From the NCBI RefSeq assembly GCF_029784165.1, contig NC_073696.1, positions 50,971,315 to 51,035,314 of the forward strand: a stretch of 64,000 nucleotides of DNA, read 5' to 3'. A model generated the notes under the pieces. It worked only from the letters and a program-made list of their open reading frames with translations, was not told where the DNA came from and did no database searches. Below, in pieces: positions 49,101 through 61,494 of this stretch. The stretch comes from Wyeomyia smithii (Eukaryota > Arthropoda > Insecta > Diptera > Culicidae). The position numbers and the translations under genes were made by a program. How positions within the stretch are numbered: the stretch's first letter is position 1; every line of letters begins with the position of its first letter.

Positions 49101-51300
49101 CGTCCACGTCGTCGTAATCTATTCAATTGATAGCAATAAAAGTTTTCCTCACAATTTTTACGACTTTCCTGAGGTTCCAGTCCCGCAAGCTTACGGGCAC
49201 CTACCGCAACGGCACAGCGAAGTATTCATTCGCTGACACCCAATGCGAACTCGATCCTGTACCAAATAACCCAAAAACGAGAACAAGGCTACCATTTGTG
49301 TATGAATTGAATTTTTACGATCGATCATAATCGCTCCAACGCTTCAGGTTCGAACCACTGCTGGCCACCGTTAAAGCTCTTCCTGTTATTTGCTTCAGCC
49401 GATCCGGGGCCCTGGTGCTGATCAGTTTATCGCTTTATGGAATGGGATTATCGGACCTCCACCATCCCGGTCCGCTGGTGTTGCTGCTGCTGCCGTCCGT
49501 CCGTCAATAAAGCGATGAAAATATTAACCACCGGGTTCGCACCTCACCTGATCACGACAAGAGAGGCAAAGACCAAATTTTTCGGTAATCTCCGAACGCC
49601 GAAAATCAATCGTCCGCAGCGCGGACAACCGGCCGGGGTGGATAAATCCACGCTAATTTGCTCACTTTCGACACATTTCCACCATGTTGACCATCTTGTT
49701 CTAAATTGACTCCATTTACGGCGATATCTGTTCACCTTAATCATGTGGATCGCTGCCTACTGATAAAAGGTTTTCCACTTGTTTTAGTTTCTTTTTCCTT
49801 TTTCTGTTTCGATTACTGTTCACCGTGAGTGTGCCTGTGAAAACAATGACCACAAAGCCAACGAGCTCCGGTGAGGGGTGCATTTTAAATGTCATCGCAT
49901 CCATTTTCTTTTCAACATTAGCGGAGGAGCCCACGGTTCCGGGGCCTCGCGAGGTGGTGGGGCACACAAAGTATGGGTGTAGATCACGCCCGCAGCCGCG
50001 CTTGTTTTCCGAAACTGGTTATTGTTGTGTTAGGTCTGCTCTGTTTCAATTTCAATTCGATGGTTCTGGTTTCTTACCCGAGTCGGAATTAATTTATTTT
50101 TTTGCTATATATTTTTGTAATTCCAAGAGGAACCATCAGGCGGAACTTGTGTGCGGGAAATTCGTTAATGAAAGATAAAGATGGCTTGTTAGAGGTAGCC
50201 AAACCATGGGAGTGGAGTTTTTTTTGGGTGGTAAAACAGAGGCTTAATTAGCGGTTCTCCTATTGTCTGTGCTGACCGGGGTGGTGGTCTTTTTCGGAAC
50301 CAGCTAGCGCGTGAAGTTTAGTAATGGACGGACGGTGTTGCTCGTAATGAATTTTGATTTCAAAATGATTTTCGTTGCGTCGTTAGCGCTTGCCTGTAAG
50401 GATCGGCAATTTTTTCTGTCTCTCTCTCTCGAAGTGAGTGGTCATTAGATGCACTATTCATCGCCTTCTGGGTTTACGGAATCTATTTACCATCATAAAT
50501 TTTCCCAATGACGTGTGACCTTTTCGCCAGTGCAGCTCCGAGCGGATCTCTGCTGCTGCTGCTGTCGTCGTCTTCTTGCTTTCATTCGTACCAGCCTCGC
50601 GGGAACAGACTTAACAAACATGTTGTTCCAGCGCAGATGTGTGGTGGATCCATTTCTAGTATGCATTTTGCCTGCGATTTTTCTTTACCCCGGCTAACGA
50701 GAGAACGGAATCCTAGGGACATGACCAGACACAATGCGGCGGAAATTCCACATGTGAAAAGGACCACCCACGCATATGCCACTATAGGCATCGTTAGGTA
50801 TGGTATCTCTCTAGTGTCTACCAGCCTGACACTTATACCCATGAGAGGAGATGAGAGTCTACCCGCTTGGCAAAAAAGTAGCTGAACGCTGTCCGGGGCA
50901 CAATCGAAGGCGATAAATATGCAAATCACTATCATTAAGTGGCTGCTGAATGGAGGTTGCCACAACAGAGCCCACCTCCAATGCTATTTCGAGTTCGGGT
51001 TCATTCATGGATAGCTCTACATACACAAACAACAACAGCAGCAGCAGAAGCACGCTCAACGGTCGGCTCTAAATCGTGCCATTATGCTATCTGGCACGTT
51101 CAAAGATCCGCCGTTCTCCTTATCGCCCAACGTTATCCATTGATGGGTCGTAAAACACACCTCAAGAAGTTGTGATGTATTCGCCCGAGGAGCAGCGTAC
51201 ATGCGTTCCAGTGGCAACTTGGCTGCAACTGTTCGTAAGCAGTTGGTTACGGATCAACCGGTTCATTTTTTTTCTCTCTGTATTATTTCTCCTCTCAGCC
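49100..51300. other. GC-balanced intronic island
   Basis: Repeat-poor, with CTG/CAG-rich runs (near 49478 and 50551). Overlapping frames at 50508-50965 on both strands show no family resemblance. Possible regulatory DNA of the host gene; inference. Confidence 0.4.
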
Positions 51301-52500
51301 CGACACCACTAGTAAAACCCAACCAGCCGCAACCATTCGATATCATAAAAAAATTTGTTTCATATTAAAATATTTCTTCTCACTTGACTTAATTCCTGTT
51401 TCCGACCGGCGGAAAAGGGACACCGAAACGGGACCCCTTTCGGGGTTCGTATAGAAAGCGATTAAATTCAAGCGTTAACTCCACTCTACACGAAGACGTC
51501 GCTGCCGATGACGACGACGACGGTGATGGTGAAGATCGTTATCGGACTGGCCATCGGGTAATAAATGTAAATGCAGCCACGTCCAGCACCAACCTTCCTT
51601 TGAAGCCTACTCACTAGCAACTTTACATGCATTCTTACAAGGTGTGTACGCGAGCCTTGCCACACCACGCTGCTGTGAATTTTTTTCAGGGGGCTTCAGC
51701 AGCTGTGGGGATCGGGGTACCTATGCTATGCTCATATACAGTTCAGGCTGAAATGTACGATCGCAATATTGAATATGACTGAGTACATGAATTCCGCGAG
51801 ACGGTTTGATTGATAAGAAACAGTTTCGGACCTAGCTGAACGGCTGACGTTGACAGATGAATGATGGTCGGCTGATATACAGCGCGTGAAGGTGATAGTT
51901 TAACAACGCTTTGTTTTAGGGAAATTTATGGGGATCGGTCTAGGATATTATGAGGGGAACATATTCGTTTCTACATCAAAGAAATAATATAGCAATAAAG
52001 CATACAACACAGTTTGAGATTTTTTACTATTTAACAAATTTGTTGCTATAAAATCTTGCCAAAATGTATTGATGAAAAAAATAATTGTTTTTAAAGTATA
52101 GGAAATGGTTTTCGTTGCAGTAAATGAACCATTTCTTCACTCTGGTGAATCTAGAAATGTGACAACATTTAATGACCTTCAAAATGCTGCTCCTGCATTC
52201 TCACTGTACTCGGACAGCATTAACCCTAACGTGTATTGAAACAGAATCTTTGTATGGAAGAAACGATAGTTTCCTCACACATTAATACACATTCCGCGAC
52301 TGCTTCACGAGTTATCGTAAATTATTCACTTACCAGCAATTATTGGTTGCCAAATTCATACTACAGCACCAGAGCATCTTGTGTTACAAATTTCAGGAAT
52401 TTACCTGCACTGAAAAATTATCAGTTAGAACATCATCTTCATCTATTGCACAGTGGAACTGTCAACTCGTCCGCCATTTTCTTTCACCATCACCATCAGA
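51301..52500. other. intronic sequence without recognised features
   Basis: Mixed composition becoming AT-rich after 51.9 kb. No feature supported. Confidence 0.5.
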
Positions 52501-52519
52501 TCAGTTGATTTTCTTATCG

Positions 52520-53330
52520 TTTCACCACTTTTCCTCAACTTGCTCTTGATTGGTAGCTTTTTCGATGATATCAATTCCATTCTCCTTGTACCAATCCATG
52601 ACTACCCGGCTGTAATGGTAGCTGGCCAAATCAGTCAAAAACTTCCGCGGACCATCATGTGATTGAAATAACGGCAAAATCCGCTTCTGGAGGCACTGTT
52701 TCTCGTGCACCTGGCCATTCATGGTTGATCCAGTGATGGAAACCTTAGTTTTTTATACAACAGCTGCAGATCCTCTGCCACACCATCAGCTTCCGAGCAA
52801 ACTTGTCAGTAAATACGACTTTAAACCGCTTGACGACATTACCCTTGCGCTTGGATATATGAAGTTTTTGTCCTGGAAGCTGCGCGAAATTCATTTTTAC
52901 ATATGTCTCATCGTCCATCATCATCATACAGTATCCTAGCGCGGCGTTTTGTAACGAGATTCTACTAGAGGGTCCTGCTGGGGAGGTTGCTGGCGTGAAA
53001 CGACCGCAGGCCTCCACGCCAACAGATTCGTAGAACAGTACTGTACGGTGCCGAGAACTTCTAAGCCAAATCGCGCAGGATGATCCCAACTGTTCTGCAG
53101 ACCTCCAAACGTAGCTGCTTGTCAATCGATCCACTTCTGCGGTTGCTATGATCAGCGCAATCCAGCGTTAGAGTTTCATTGAATTGTTCCAGTACGCTGT
53201 TCATGGATGATTTGGGAAATTCGATGCTTTACACTCAACGTGAGGGGGCAAAATTTTCTCATGTCTCTCACGTTCCATCGTCGAAAACTTTTTATCCACT
53301 GACTCGATGAAACTTTCACCCAAACTTAGG
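52520..53330 (-). mobile_element. truncated D37E-type Tc1/mariner element
   Basis: Minus-strand frames read, in order: a DNA-binding part near 53300-53100; MMMDDETYVKMNF (first catalytic Asp block, about 52930-52890); KFARKLMVWQRICSC; TMNGQVHEKQCLQKRILP; FLTDLASYHYSRVVMDWYK; then GIDIIEKATN, after which similarity stops (about 52560). The two Asp blocks are kept, but the third acidic residue and the C-terminus are lost, and frames are broken. Confidence 0.75.
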
Positions 53331-53524
53331 AAAAAGACTGGAGAGCGACACTATACTAACTTTTCTCTCTTTTCACTCTAACAGCCTCATGAATAAGCTA
53401 TTCAAGAAGTTGTGAAAAACTATGTAAACAAACCTTCCTCATCACTGCGCTGTCATTAGTTTCTCGTAACTACCACTAGAGGCGCCACAGTAAATAGAAA
53501 GCTGCGACGTGTGAATAATAAGTG

Positions 53525-53700
53525 GATCCAACTTTATTAAACATGAAAACCTTCCGTCTTTCTCGAACAAATTTCGCGTCCAAGTCCAAAATCCACTTTT
53601 TCAGGGAGTGACTTCACATACTTGAAACACCAAGGTTTCTTGCTCTTCCCAATAACGAGTTGCAGATACTTCTCAGTGCCATCCATGTTTGCAGCGCAGT
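53525..53700 (-). mobile_element. fragment of a pogo/Tigger-type (jerky-like) transposase
   Basis: Minus-strand reading from about 53686: MDGTEKYLQLVIGKSKKPWC then FKYVKSLP. This resembles the DDE_1 block of pogo/Tigger/jerky transposases (GTEK...VIGKSK.PRCFKN...LPV.Y). Only about 50 residues remain. Assignment rests on this one block. Confidence 0.5.
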
Positions 53701-54029
53701 TTCCTTCCAACCGTCCGTCTGCATTGTGTCTACACTGCTACACTTCTATATACAAAACTTCTTGAGCTATATACAAAAGCTTCCTACGTTCGGTAAATCT
53801 ATTCAACCAACCCAAACTTCCCTTCAAATTTGAGACTCCGAGTTCTCCACTAAATTCATGGCCATTCTCCTGAAATAACACACCATACAAAGGTTTATTA
53901 TGGCTTCCAGCTTAACTACCGCCTAGGATCTCCTACTTCCTCAATAGGTTCCTGGTGGATCGATCTTGATCATTTTCAATTGACAATTATCAGGTTATAA
54001 TGACGCATTGACCCGTCGCTTTCAATTGA

Positions 54030-54600
54030 AAAGCTTTTGTTCATTTTCGAGCACTTCGTGAGTCACATGACACCCAGTCGAAAGCTCTTGCTGTGATTCT
54101 GACAACTGAAGGGCTTGAAATTGATACAAACGCTTTTCAATTGAACGCGGAGACTATCACCATCACTCTCAAATGACGATTCTCAATTGAAAATGACAAT
54201 GAGCGCTGACGGAGACAGAAAGCTTTCATACAGTACTTCTATAGGAAAAAGGGAGGAAATATTGATCGGAACTTGCGTAACGTATTTATTGGATGCCACT
54301 GCCGTTCTAACTACGGCTTGCGGTATTAGAAAACTACCATCAAACGACGCGATGCGGTGCCAATTTCAATTGAGACGCTGAAGGAAAGGAAAGAGTCTCT
54401 CTCTCCGTCACTCTCTCCGTCGATTGAAATAGTCATTAGTTTCATTTGAAATGATCCGAAAGAAGAAAGAGGGAAAGAGATAAAGACGTGATTCGTTGAC
54501 AGTAGCTGAAAGGAATCAGGTGAAAATGAAACTGTTCGAATCGAAATGACAGCGCGAGTATATCAGTTTCGAAAATGTAGAGCCCTGGTTGACATAGTGC
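54030..54600. repeat. dispersed repeat, copy 2
   Basis: Matches 46385-47205 in segment order, without the MITE. Contains several short GA/CT-rich runs (tctctctctccgtca). No coding sequence supported. Confidence 0.55.
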
Positions 54601-54672
54601 TTTGAGGAATACCGAATACTTTTGTGATTCCAGAAACATGCCGTCCTGCTTCCCGGGCTTCAATAACCTTAA

Positions 54673-54909
54673 GGTGAAACGGGATTGTGGCCTTTTCCTA
54701 TACACTTTTGAGGTTAGAGTTCTTTTTACTTCTGTATTTTGATCGTAAAAAATTCGGCTTCCACTAAATAAACAGCACTCAAATTGCTACTTCAGGCATG
54801 CAACAGTTGTGAAAACAATTGATCAAAGTTTCATGTACGTAGTCTTCATAAATCAAGAAAAAATTAGATTGCAAAATTCGAGTTGATCGCGACTACATCC
54901 CGTTTCACC
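54673..54909. mobile_element. 237-bp MITE with TTAA flanks
   Basis: The left end GGTGAAACGGGAT and the right end ATCCCGTTTCACC are perfect inverted complements over 13 bp; with the flanking TTAA on both sides (54669-54672 and 54910-54913) they form a 17-bp pair. TTAA could be the target duplication (piggyBac-like) or TA could be (Tc1/mariner-like). Interior AT-rich, non-coding. Confidence 0.65.
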
Positions 54910-54913
54910 TTAA

Positions 54914-55789
54914 AGCGTAGATCAATAGGTCAACTTGCAGCATTCGTTTCCATTGAACAATGAAAATTGAATATCGGGAGAGAAATTTAAGCAAAAGCCT
55001 GCTATGATTTTGCGTGGTAATAGACATTCTGAATATTAACATATCAAAACACAAAATTGTACATGGAAACTTGAAGGGACCATTGGAATTATAAAGGTAG
55101 AGGAAGATGTAAAATATAGCGATACGTACTGATTTACTTAAAATATTTTCTCAATTATAAGTTTTGATTATTCTTGTTTAATTCAATATGGATTTCTGGT
55201 AACAGCACTGATAAGTAAAACTGATTAAAATTGACTTAAACACTTGCAAGACAAGCAAAGTAATTAAGTGAAAAATTACGGACGTTTTTGAGTTTTGCGA
55301 GCAACTGTAAATAGGTATGCTTCGAGGACAAAAAGTGATTAAAGTATTTAAAATTACGTTTGAAAATTTGGCATTTTCATTAGTTGTATGAAACATTTTG
55401 AACATCCATTGACATAAACGTTGTGGAATGGCAAAAAAAAAAGGAGCTGAGCGAAAACACTAGAATTCAGGCCATTTCCTGGTTGAATTGACAGAGGTTA
55501 CATACAATTTCTTGTTATCCACCATCTGGTTTATTGTAAAATATTTAGCAATTTTCCTGTTTCATGTTTTGTTTGCTACCACAAAACAAACATCAAAACA
55601 ATACACATACTATAAATGATTGAAATTAGGTAACCTACACATCGAAATTAGATCAGATTCTCTTCGTAAACGGATTAAAACTGAACTGATTTCATGGAAT
55701 TATCACTTCTCTCTAATAAATACATACGGAAACTGTACTGGAACTGCAAGAACTACTTTTTTACTGAAGCTTTATAGTAATAGGTTTTT
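54914..55789. other. AT-rich intronic sequence
   Basis: No gene or element recognised. Confidence 0.5.
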
Positions 55790-56160
55790 TTGACGTAGAA
55801 TACGTCTTACGGCAACAATTTCAATACAGGGATCCAATTTCAAAACCGAAAACATCGAGAGCGTCACAAAAATTGTCCAATTTCAAACGTTTCAAACCCA
55901 GTCAGTTTCCAACCGATTTCTGTCATTTTTGCAGCAATCGATTTGAAAATCATTAATGCAGTAAATTGTATTCTGATTGTTCAAACTATTGTAATATTGA
56001 AAATTGTTGAACGTTGTCGAAACGCAAATGTCGACTTTTGATTGGTCGCTTGCTGCCTTTCCCTAAAAAGGACGACAGAATGGAGTACCTAGTTAGCCGG
56101 GAATGCACTCTTCGGGCTATATAAGAGACTGTTTCTCCTCAAGCAAATCAGTTTACTAGC
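55790..56160 (+). repeat. dispersed repeat led by GACGTAGAATACGTC (copy 2)
   Basis: The first 200 bp match 4889-5125; the copy then continues through a CCAAT-type box (inverted, 56040-56045) to a core promoter. The leading palindrome GACGTA-GAA-TACGTC resembles the ends of the satellite element at 25221 and 32637. It could be the 5' end or LTR of a retroelement, but no downstream protein supports that. Confidence 0.55.
56118..56155 (+). promoter_or_regulatory. TATA plus Initiator core promoter
   Basis: TATATAAG at 56118-56125 and an arthropod-type initiator TCAGTT at 56148-56153 are spaced so that the first T of TATA is at -32 relative to the A at 56150, the standard geometry. It lies inside a dispersed repeat. 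The downstream leader reaches an ATG at 56191 with a 32-codon ORF (to 56289) that resembles nothing known. Confidence 0.6.
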
Positions 56161-56289
56161 AGCAGGCAGCAGCAGCGGACATCAACACCGATGGCAGTAG
56201 GCGAAGTTGATCAGCATCGGGCAACAGCGGCGGTGGTAGTGGTTAGCTGCAGTTCCTACCTCTTTCAGTTCGGCTTCCCTTCGATCTGA

Positions 56290-59200
56290 GTTGGACCCCA
56301 CCAGCGGTAATCCGATTCAGATATCGTTGGGTGAATACAACCCGAAACTGAAAGAGACTCGCACCGCCAGGTGATTTGAGAAGCCACCATCATCTATAAA
56401 CTATCCACACAAAAGAAAAAACGCTGAAACAATCTAGCGTGACTCAACAAAAGGTCGTATGTGCAGTAATTAATGAATCGAGTTACTATTCCTCGTTGCT
56501 TGGACACTTCTCTAGTTAAATAGTCTGTTTACAGAGTGAATATCAGCACTCGTACGATTCTGAGTTTGCGTACTTGTTTTAACCAAGGTCCTGAGTTACG
56601 CAACCACAACGGGGAGTTCAAATTTTATTCTAAACTGTGTACAGTGACATTTACGCAGACACTAATCTTTTCTCACGAAATTAGCCCTCCACCATGCGGT
56701 AGTAAATTTGCATCCCTGAAAGAGCCACCGTGCGACATTAGCGTGTACCTGCACTTTCCTTTTCCCACACTTTCTGCTGCATTTTGCGCATTACCCCTTT
56801 CAGTTCACGGCCAACTCGAAACCGATCGAATTTAAATAGCTCATTCGCAGTAAACTCTCGAATGTGTGCGTGTGTGTGTGCATACAAAACGGACAGCCAC
56901 AGGTCGAATAATCTTCACCACCCCGAGGGGTCACCACTTTAGCGCTCGAATGCACAAATATTTGTTATTTTTATCACTCGCGTTTTTTGCCGTCTGGCCT
57001 CTGCGCAACGCAACGCTTCAGCATCGCGCTGTGTGCCGGGGTCCGCCTTCTAAGGAGGCAAAATGTTGATGGAATTTAATTAATTTATTATTTATTAACG
57101 CTAGTTTACGATTTTTTCGCTGACCATCGACGCCATCGACTGGCGGCCAGTTTTGCATATAGGTACGAGAATGTGAAGCTGCGTGCCGGCCGGCCGGCCA
57201 GCGCGCTGGGAAAATTATCTTCTGCTGGAGCAGTAACACACCACCGGGATGCAGAAGTGTTAAATTTATGATTATTTAAGGTGCACTTTTTTTCTCATTC
57301 CTCCTGCGTCAGAGGTTCGCTCTGTGGCTGGCAGCCTGGTTGGCGCAGTGCAGAAGCGATACGGCAATGATTATTTATGTTTTCGCCCGTTTCAAACGTG
57401 ATTGGTTCGGTAATATGTTTGCGGTTTTGACGTTTCTCCCTTTGTTGCGGCGTTCGGTATGTGGCGCCACCACTACTGACAAGAAGTTGACACTTGATTC
57501 TGTAAACAATCTGCCGGAATGAACGTTGCGTTTGCTCAGCACTGATGAAACATTTCGTTGATTTTTTGGCAGCAAAATAAACCAACCGCGACGAAGAGCT
57601 GCTTCTACTTTGTTCCGGCAAATCGTAATGCTATTTCTACTGGTTTTTAAAGATTATGGCATCATAAAACGAAGCACCCTAACAAGAAGATCGGATCGGT
57701 GGCGGAACGGAGCGACAGCGATCGTCGACCCACGGAATATATTGTTGCTACATTTTTATGGACATCAAGTTTTGTTGGATTTTTGCCTGAGTTAGAACCC
57801 TTCGCCGCGGTATTGGTGAGCGCGCTCGGCACTCATAAAAAGAAACTTCAATTTTTCACCTTATTAAACACGACAGTGACTGGTTTCGGCTCGCGTAACA
57901 CGAAGCTGCCTGGGACAGCTGGTATTAATTTCGCGCCAATCTGTTAATATTACGAAACGGTTCTCAATTTCCTTCTCGTTGAAACAAATGACTATTACAC
58001 CACCTCTAGCAATAGCAACAACAGCAGCAGCCCCGAAGCTAAATTACATCCTGATTGAAATGTACCACATTGTGTTGCGCTATTTTCTGCTATTTCACCA
58101 CCACGGATGCTATTATTACACACCGTACAGGTTCTGTAAACGATCCGCAGAACTCCACCGGCAAAACGAGATCAATAATTTTGCTGTAATAACAATCATT
58201 AAACCATTCATTTAAATATGATTGTCTGTCTCGCGACAGAACAGTGTTGCCGAGTTGGGGAATGGCCGCCATGCGACGTCAACGTGGAGGCAGCGTGGAA
58301 ACGTTGCTTTTCACAGTTATTAAACAAGGTTCTGCAACAATGTTCTACACCATATTTTGCCTGGAGTTATGGTCAGTTTTTTTGTCAGCGGCCACACTGC
58401 TGATTTGCTCGCAAAGCATGTCGTTAATTGTTACAATCATCGTAATTGTCGAAGCGTTGCACTTGATGCAGTTCCAGCGCACCAACCTTCCGTGAGGGGA
58501 TGGAAGGTCGAGCAGTTGCAAATGAAAATAAAAGGAAAAGTAAAGCATAAAGTGTACTGAATAAGAGAAAACAGCTCGTAGGCGCGTAGTTTAGCTGATG
58601 TATGCATGAAAGTAATTGAAAATTTCCGACAGCCAATTTTTGCCATCATTGTTTGTTCGTGTGCTGCTGTGCTACCGTGGATGCCGTTGGCAAAATCGGT
58701 TGTTGATTTAATCACGTGGCATCAGTTGCCAAAAATGTGTTGGTAATTATGCTTGTTCGCAGACTAATCTTCTTAACTCTTGGGTGGTTTAACGGCACGA
58801 AGCGAAACGCTTGTGCAGGTGTAAAATAGTGTTTCCTTTTGACAGCTAATTATCGGTGCAATCATTACTGGTAAAACCCGATATCCATCGGGCGAAAAAT
58901 ATGTTAGTCTGCTTTATTTATGGATTCGTTGAAACTCTTTAATGAGCAGAATACTTTTGGCGAATTTCTCGATAGGTAACATAAAATTTAGGTTTTACAA
59001 TCAGGTCGACTGTAGAATGCTTTCGACTTTCGTCGAACTCGACAGCATAAAACTCAAATACGCATACAAATTTCGTTAATATGTTTGTGGAACAAGTTGC
59101 GAGAGTTTTTATGGCACTATAAAACACCTGGCAATGAAACACAAATTGCACTTGTATCAAGATATGCACCAGCAGGCCTTCAGCGGCGGTAGTAAAAAGT

Positions 59201-60900
59201 GTAACATTGTAGCGTTGGTTTTTTGTGCCTACGGAAATGATTCCAACGGCAGAACTTTCTGCACATAATCATAACCTCCATTAAGATAATAACACACTTT
59301 CCCAGGCGGTGGTGATTCTGCCGCTATTACACACCTGATATCGAAAAATTGCAACTTGATTGCACTGGTAGATCCCATTCCATATGCTCTTTTGTTCATC
59401 TCTCCCTTTTGCGTCCTCTCTTTCTCTCACATGCTCTTTTGCAAGCGTGAGTTGAGCTTCACTGCTCTCACTACTCCGTCTTTACGGGCAGCTGGATCAC
59501 AAATAAGTAGCTAAAGTGATAATTAATCTAAGCCTGATTAGCAATGCAAATCATACCCCGAGCACACAAATTCCTCTCATATTAAGAAGAAAAAATTGGT
59601 TTCAGTCCAACGTAACGAAGCAGCACTTAACAATGCACTGCTGGTCTCACTGACGCAAACATTTTGCACATAATTTCTTTCGTTTTCTTCACTAGAATGA
59701 ACACAAGCAAACACATACAACAGCAACGGTGCACCTCATGTTCGACTGGCTACGCGCCTTTTGCTCCGCTATTTCGACGTGTGTTTGCTGAAAATTAACA
59801 CCGCAACTCATTATCGCGATCGGAAACCTGTGAACAAGCAAAAGATGAGCAGCCCCCTCCGCCTGTGTACGTACGCACCGAGGGCGAAAACGATTTAGGT
59901 TTGGAATCAGCCTGTACTGCAGTACCTGGCCCAGATTCGTCAGTCTACCCTGTCGCTGTTGACGATATGTCGATAAAGTAGTTACTATTACGTTTTGACA
60001 GAAGCTCATGGACAGTATTCCCGTTCTATCAAAGCAGTCTCAGCCTTGCGTGGTACCAAAACTTGTCCAGGCTTTCCTATCTCTCGTATGATGTGATCCT
60101 CCATCCCGAAAAGGGGTTATTACCGAAACCGGTTGATTGATGATCTGTTACCTAAATTGTTGTAAACAAAATTAGAACATAACAATTGTGCCATCTGCTA
60201 TTGCAAAGAACATTCACTTCACTTGTGTGTGTGTGTTTCGTGTGAGTGGAGAGGCGATTGTTGCCGCGCGTATAAGGGTTCGGGACAGTTTCATTAACGC
60301 GCAGCAGTTCTAATTATGCAAATTAATTTCCGATTCTGCTCGTTCATTTTTCGATTGAGTTAATTTCTTTCCGTTTTCATCAGAAAGAAATTATTCATCT
60401 CGCTCTACCTAGTTCGCGTTCTCGCTATCTCCTGCGAGCTCGCGCTAAGCTCTTAATTAACATTGAAACAAACGATTACGAGGCATGTTTTTGCTTCACC
60501 CCGCACTCGCGGTATGCAGGGCGCCACAACCTTCGAGTCTGTGCTCTAAAGCGTTTTTGAAAAGTGGAAGTGAGACACGAATTTTCGGAATAAATAACAC
60601 CTCTACCGGCCAGCCGGCCGGGCCGGTTGATGCGAGAGTTCAGGGTCCCACCGCGGCAAGGGACGGCGCAATTCGACGCAAACCTGACGATGATCAAATT
60701 GACGTGATAATTTTAAGGTCTCCCGGTCGAAATTTATTGAACGACGAGCGCGAACGGGCGCAAAGCTCCGGAAGAAGAGAAGCCAAAAAAAACGGTGGGG
60801 CAGTTCATTAATAGAAATTTTATCGCTTCTAATAAATAATATTTTTTGTGTTTCTTTAATAATTTTTTCCCAACACCATCGTGTTGCGTTGGCTGAGTGA
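56290..60900. other. GC-balanced intronic island
   Basis: Repeat-poor region with short overlapping frames on both strands and no family resemblance. Alternation of even-GC and A/T stretches resembles other islands in this intron. No exon of the T-box gene was recognised here. Candidate regulatory DNA by context. Confidence 0.4.
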
Positions 60901-61490
60901 AATGTGTTTTTTATGTATTCAACTATGTTGATGACTAGCAGATGACAACAACGTGTAGTTTTAAAACATAATACAGTGCATTTGTAATGCTGATTTTAAT
61001 ATAACAGGTGCTAAGAATTAATGCGCCTTAGTATTATTTTTGCCATTCACCTTTACTATACGAAATGGCGGAGTGGAACAAAATCTTTAGTATGCAATAA
61101 TGTTTATGTGGCCACGTTTAGAAAACGAAACTAATGGATGTTTAGTTTTCAAAAGCCCTGTTTATTGCCTAATTACCTAGTAATGACTTTAGCTTTTACC
61201 TTATGGAAGAATAAGGGAAGTTGTAAACTTTGATTTAGTTGGTGAATTTCAATGTGTCAGACCTCATTGACGAAATAGGTAGGAATAAATCTTCAATTTT
61301 ATTACAACATATTAACTTCCTGATGGCCTTTTAATATGGAACAAAAAAAAAACTGTCATACAGTGCTTACGAAGGTTTATTACGAGATTGCTCAATGATT
61401 TGATACTTCGAACGAAAATCGTTTATCAGTCTTCGTTTTAAGAGATCTTATCCCGAATCCAAAATATGTCTCCTTAGTGGGGGCTCAGTC
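60901..61490. other. AT-rich intronic sequence
   Basis: No gene or repeat recognised before the retrotransposon relic. Confidence 0.5.
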
Positions 61491-61494
61491 TTGT

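Noticed and set aside
60485..60811. 108-codon plus-strand frame as a gene
   Set aside because: No recognised features; overlaps another frame on the opposite strand.
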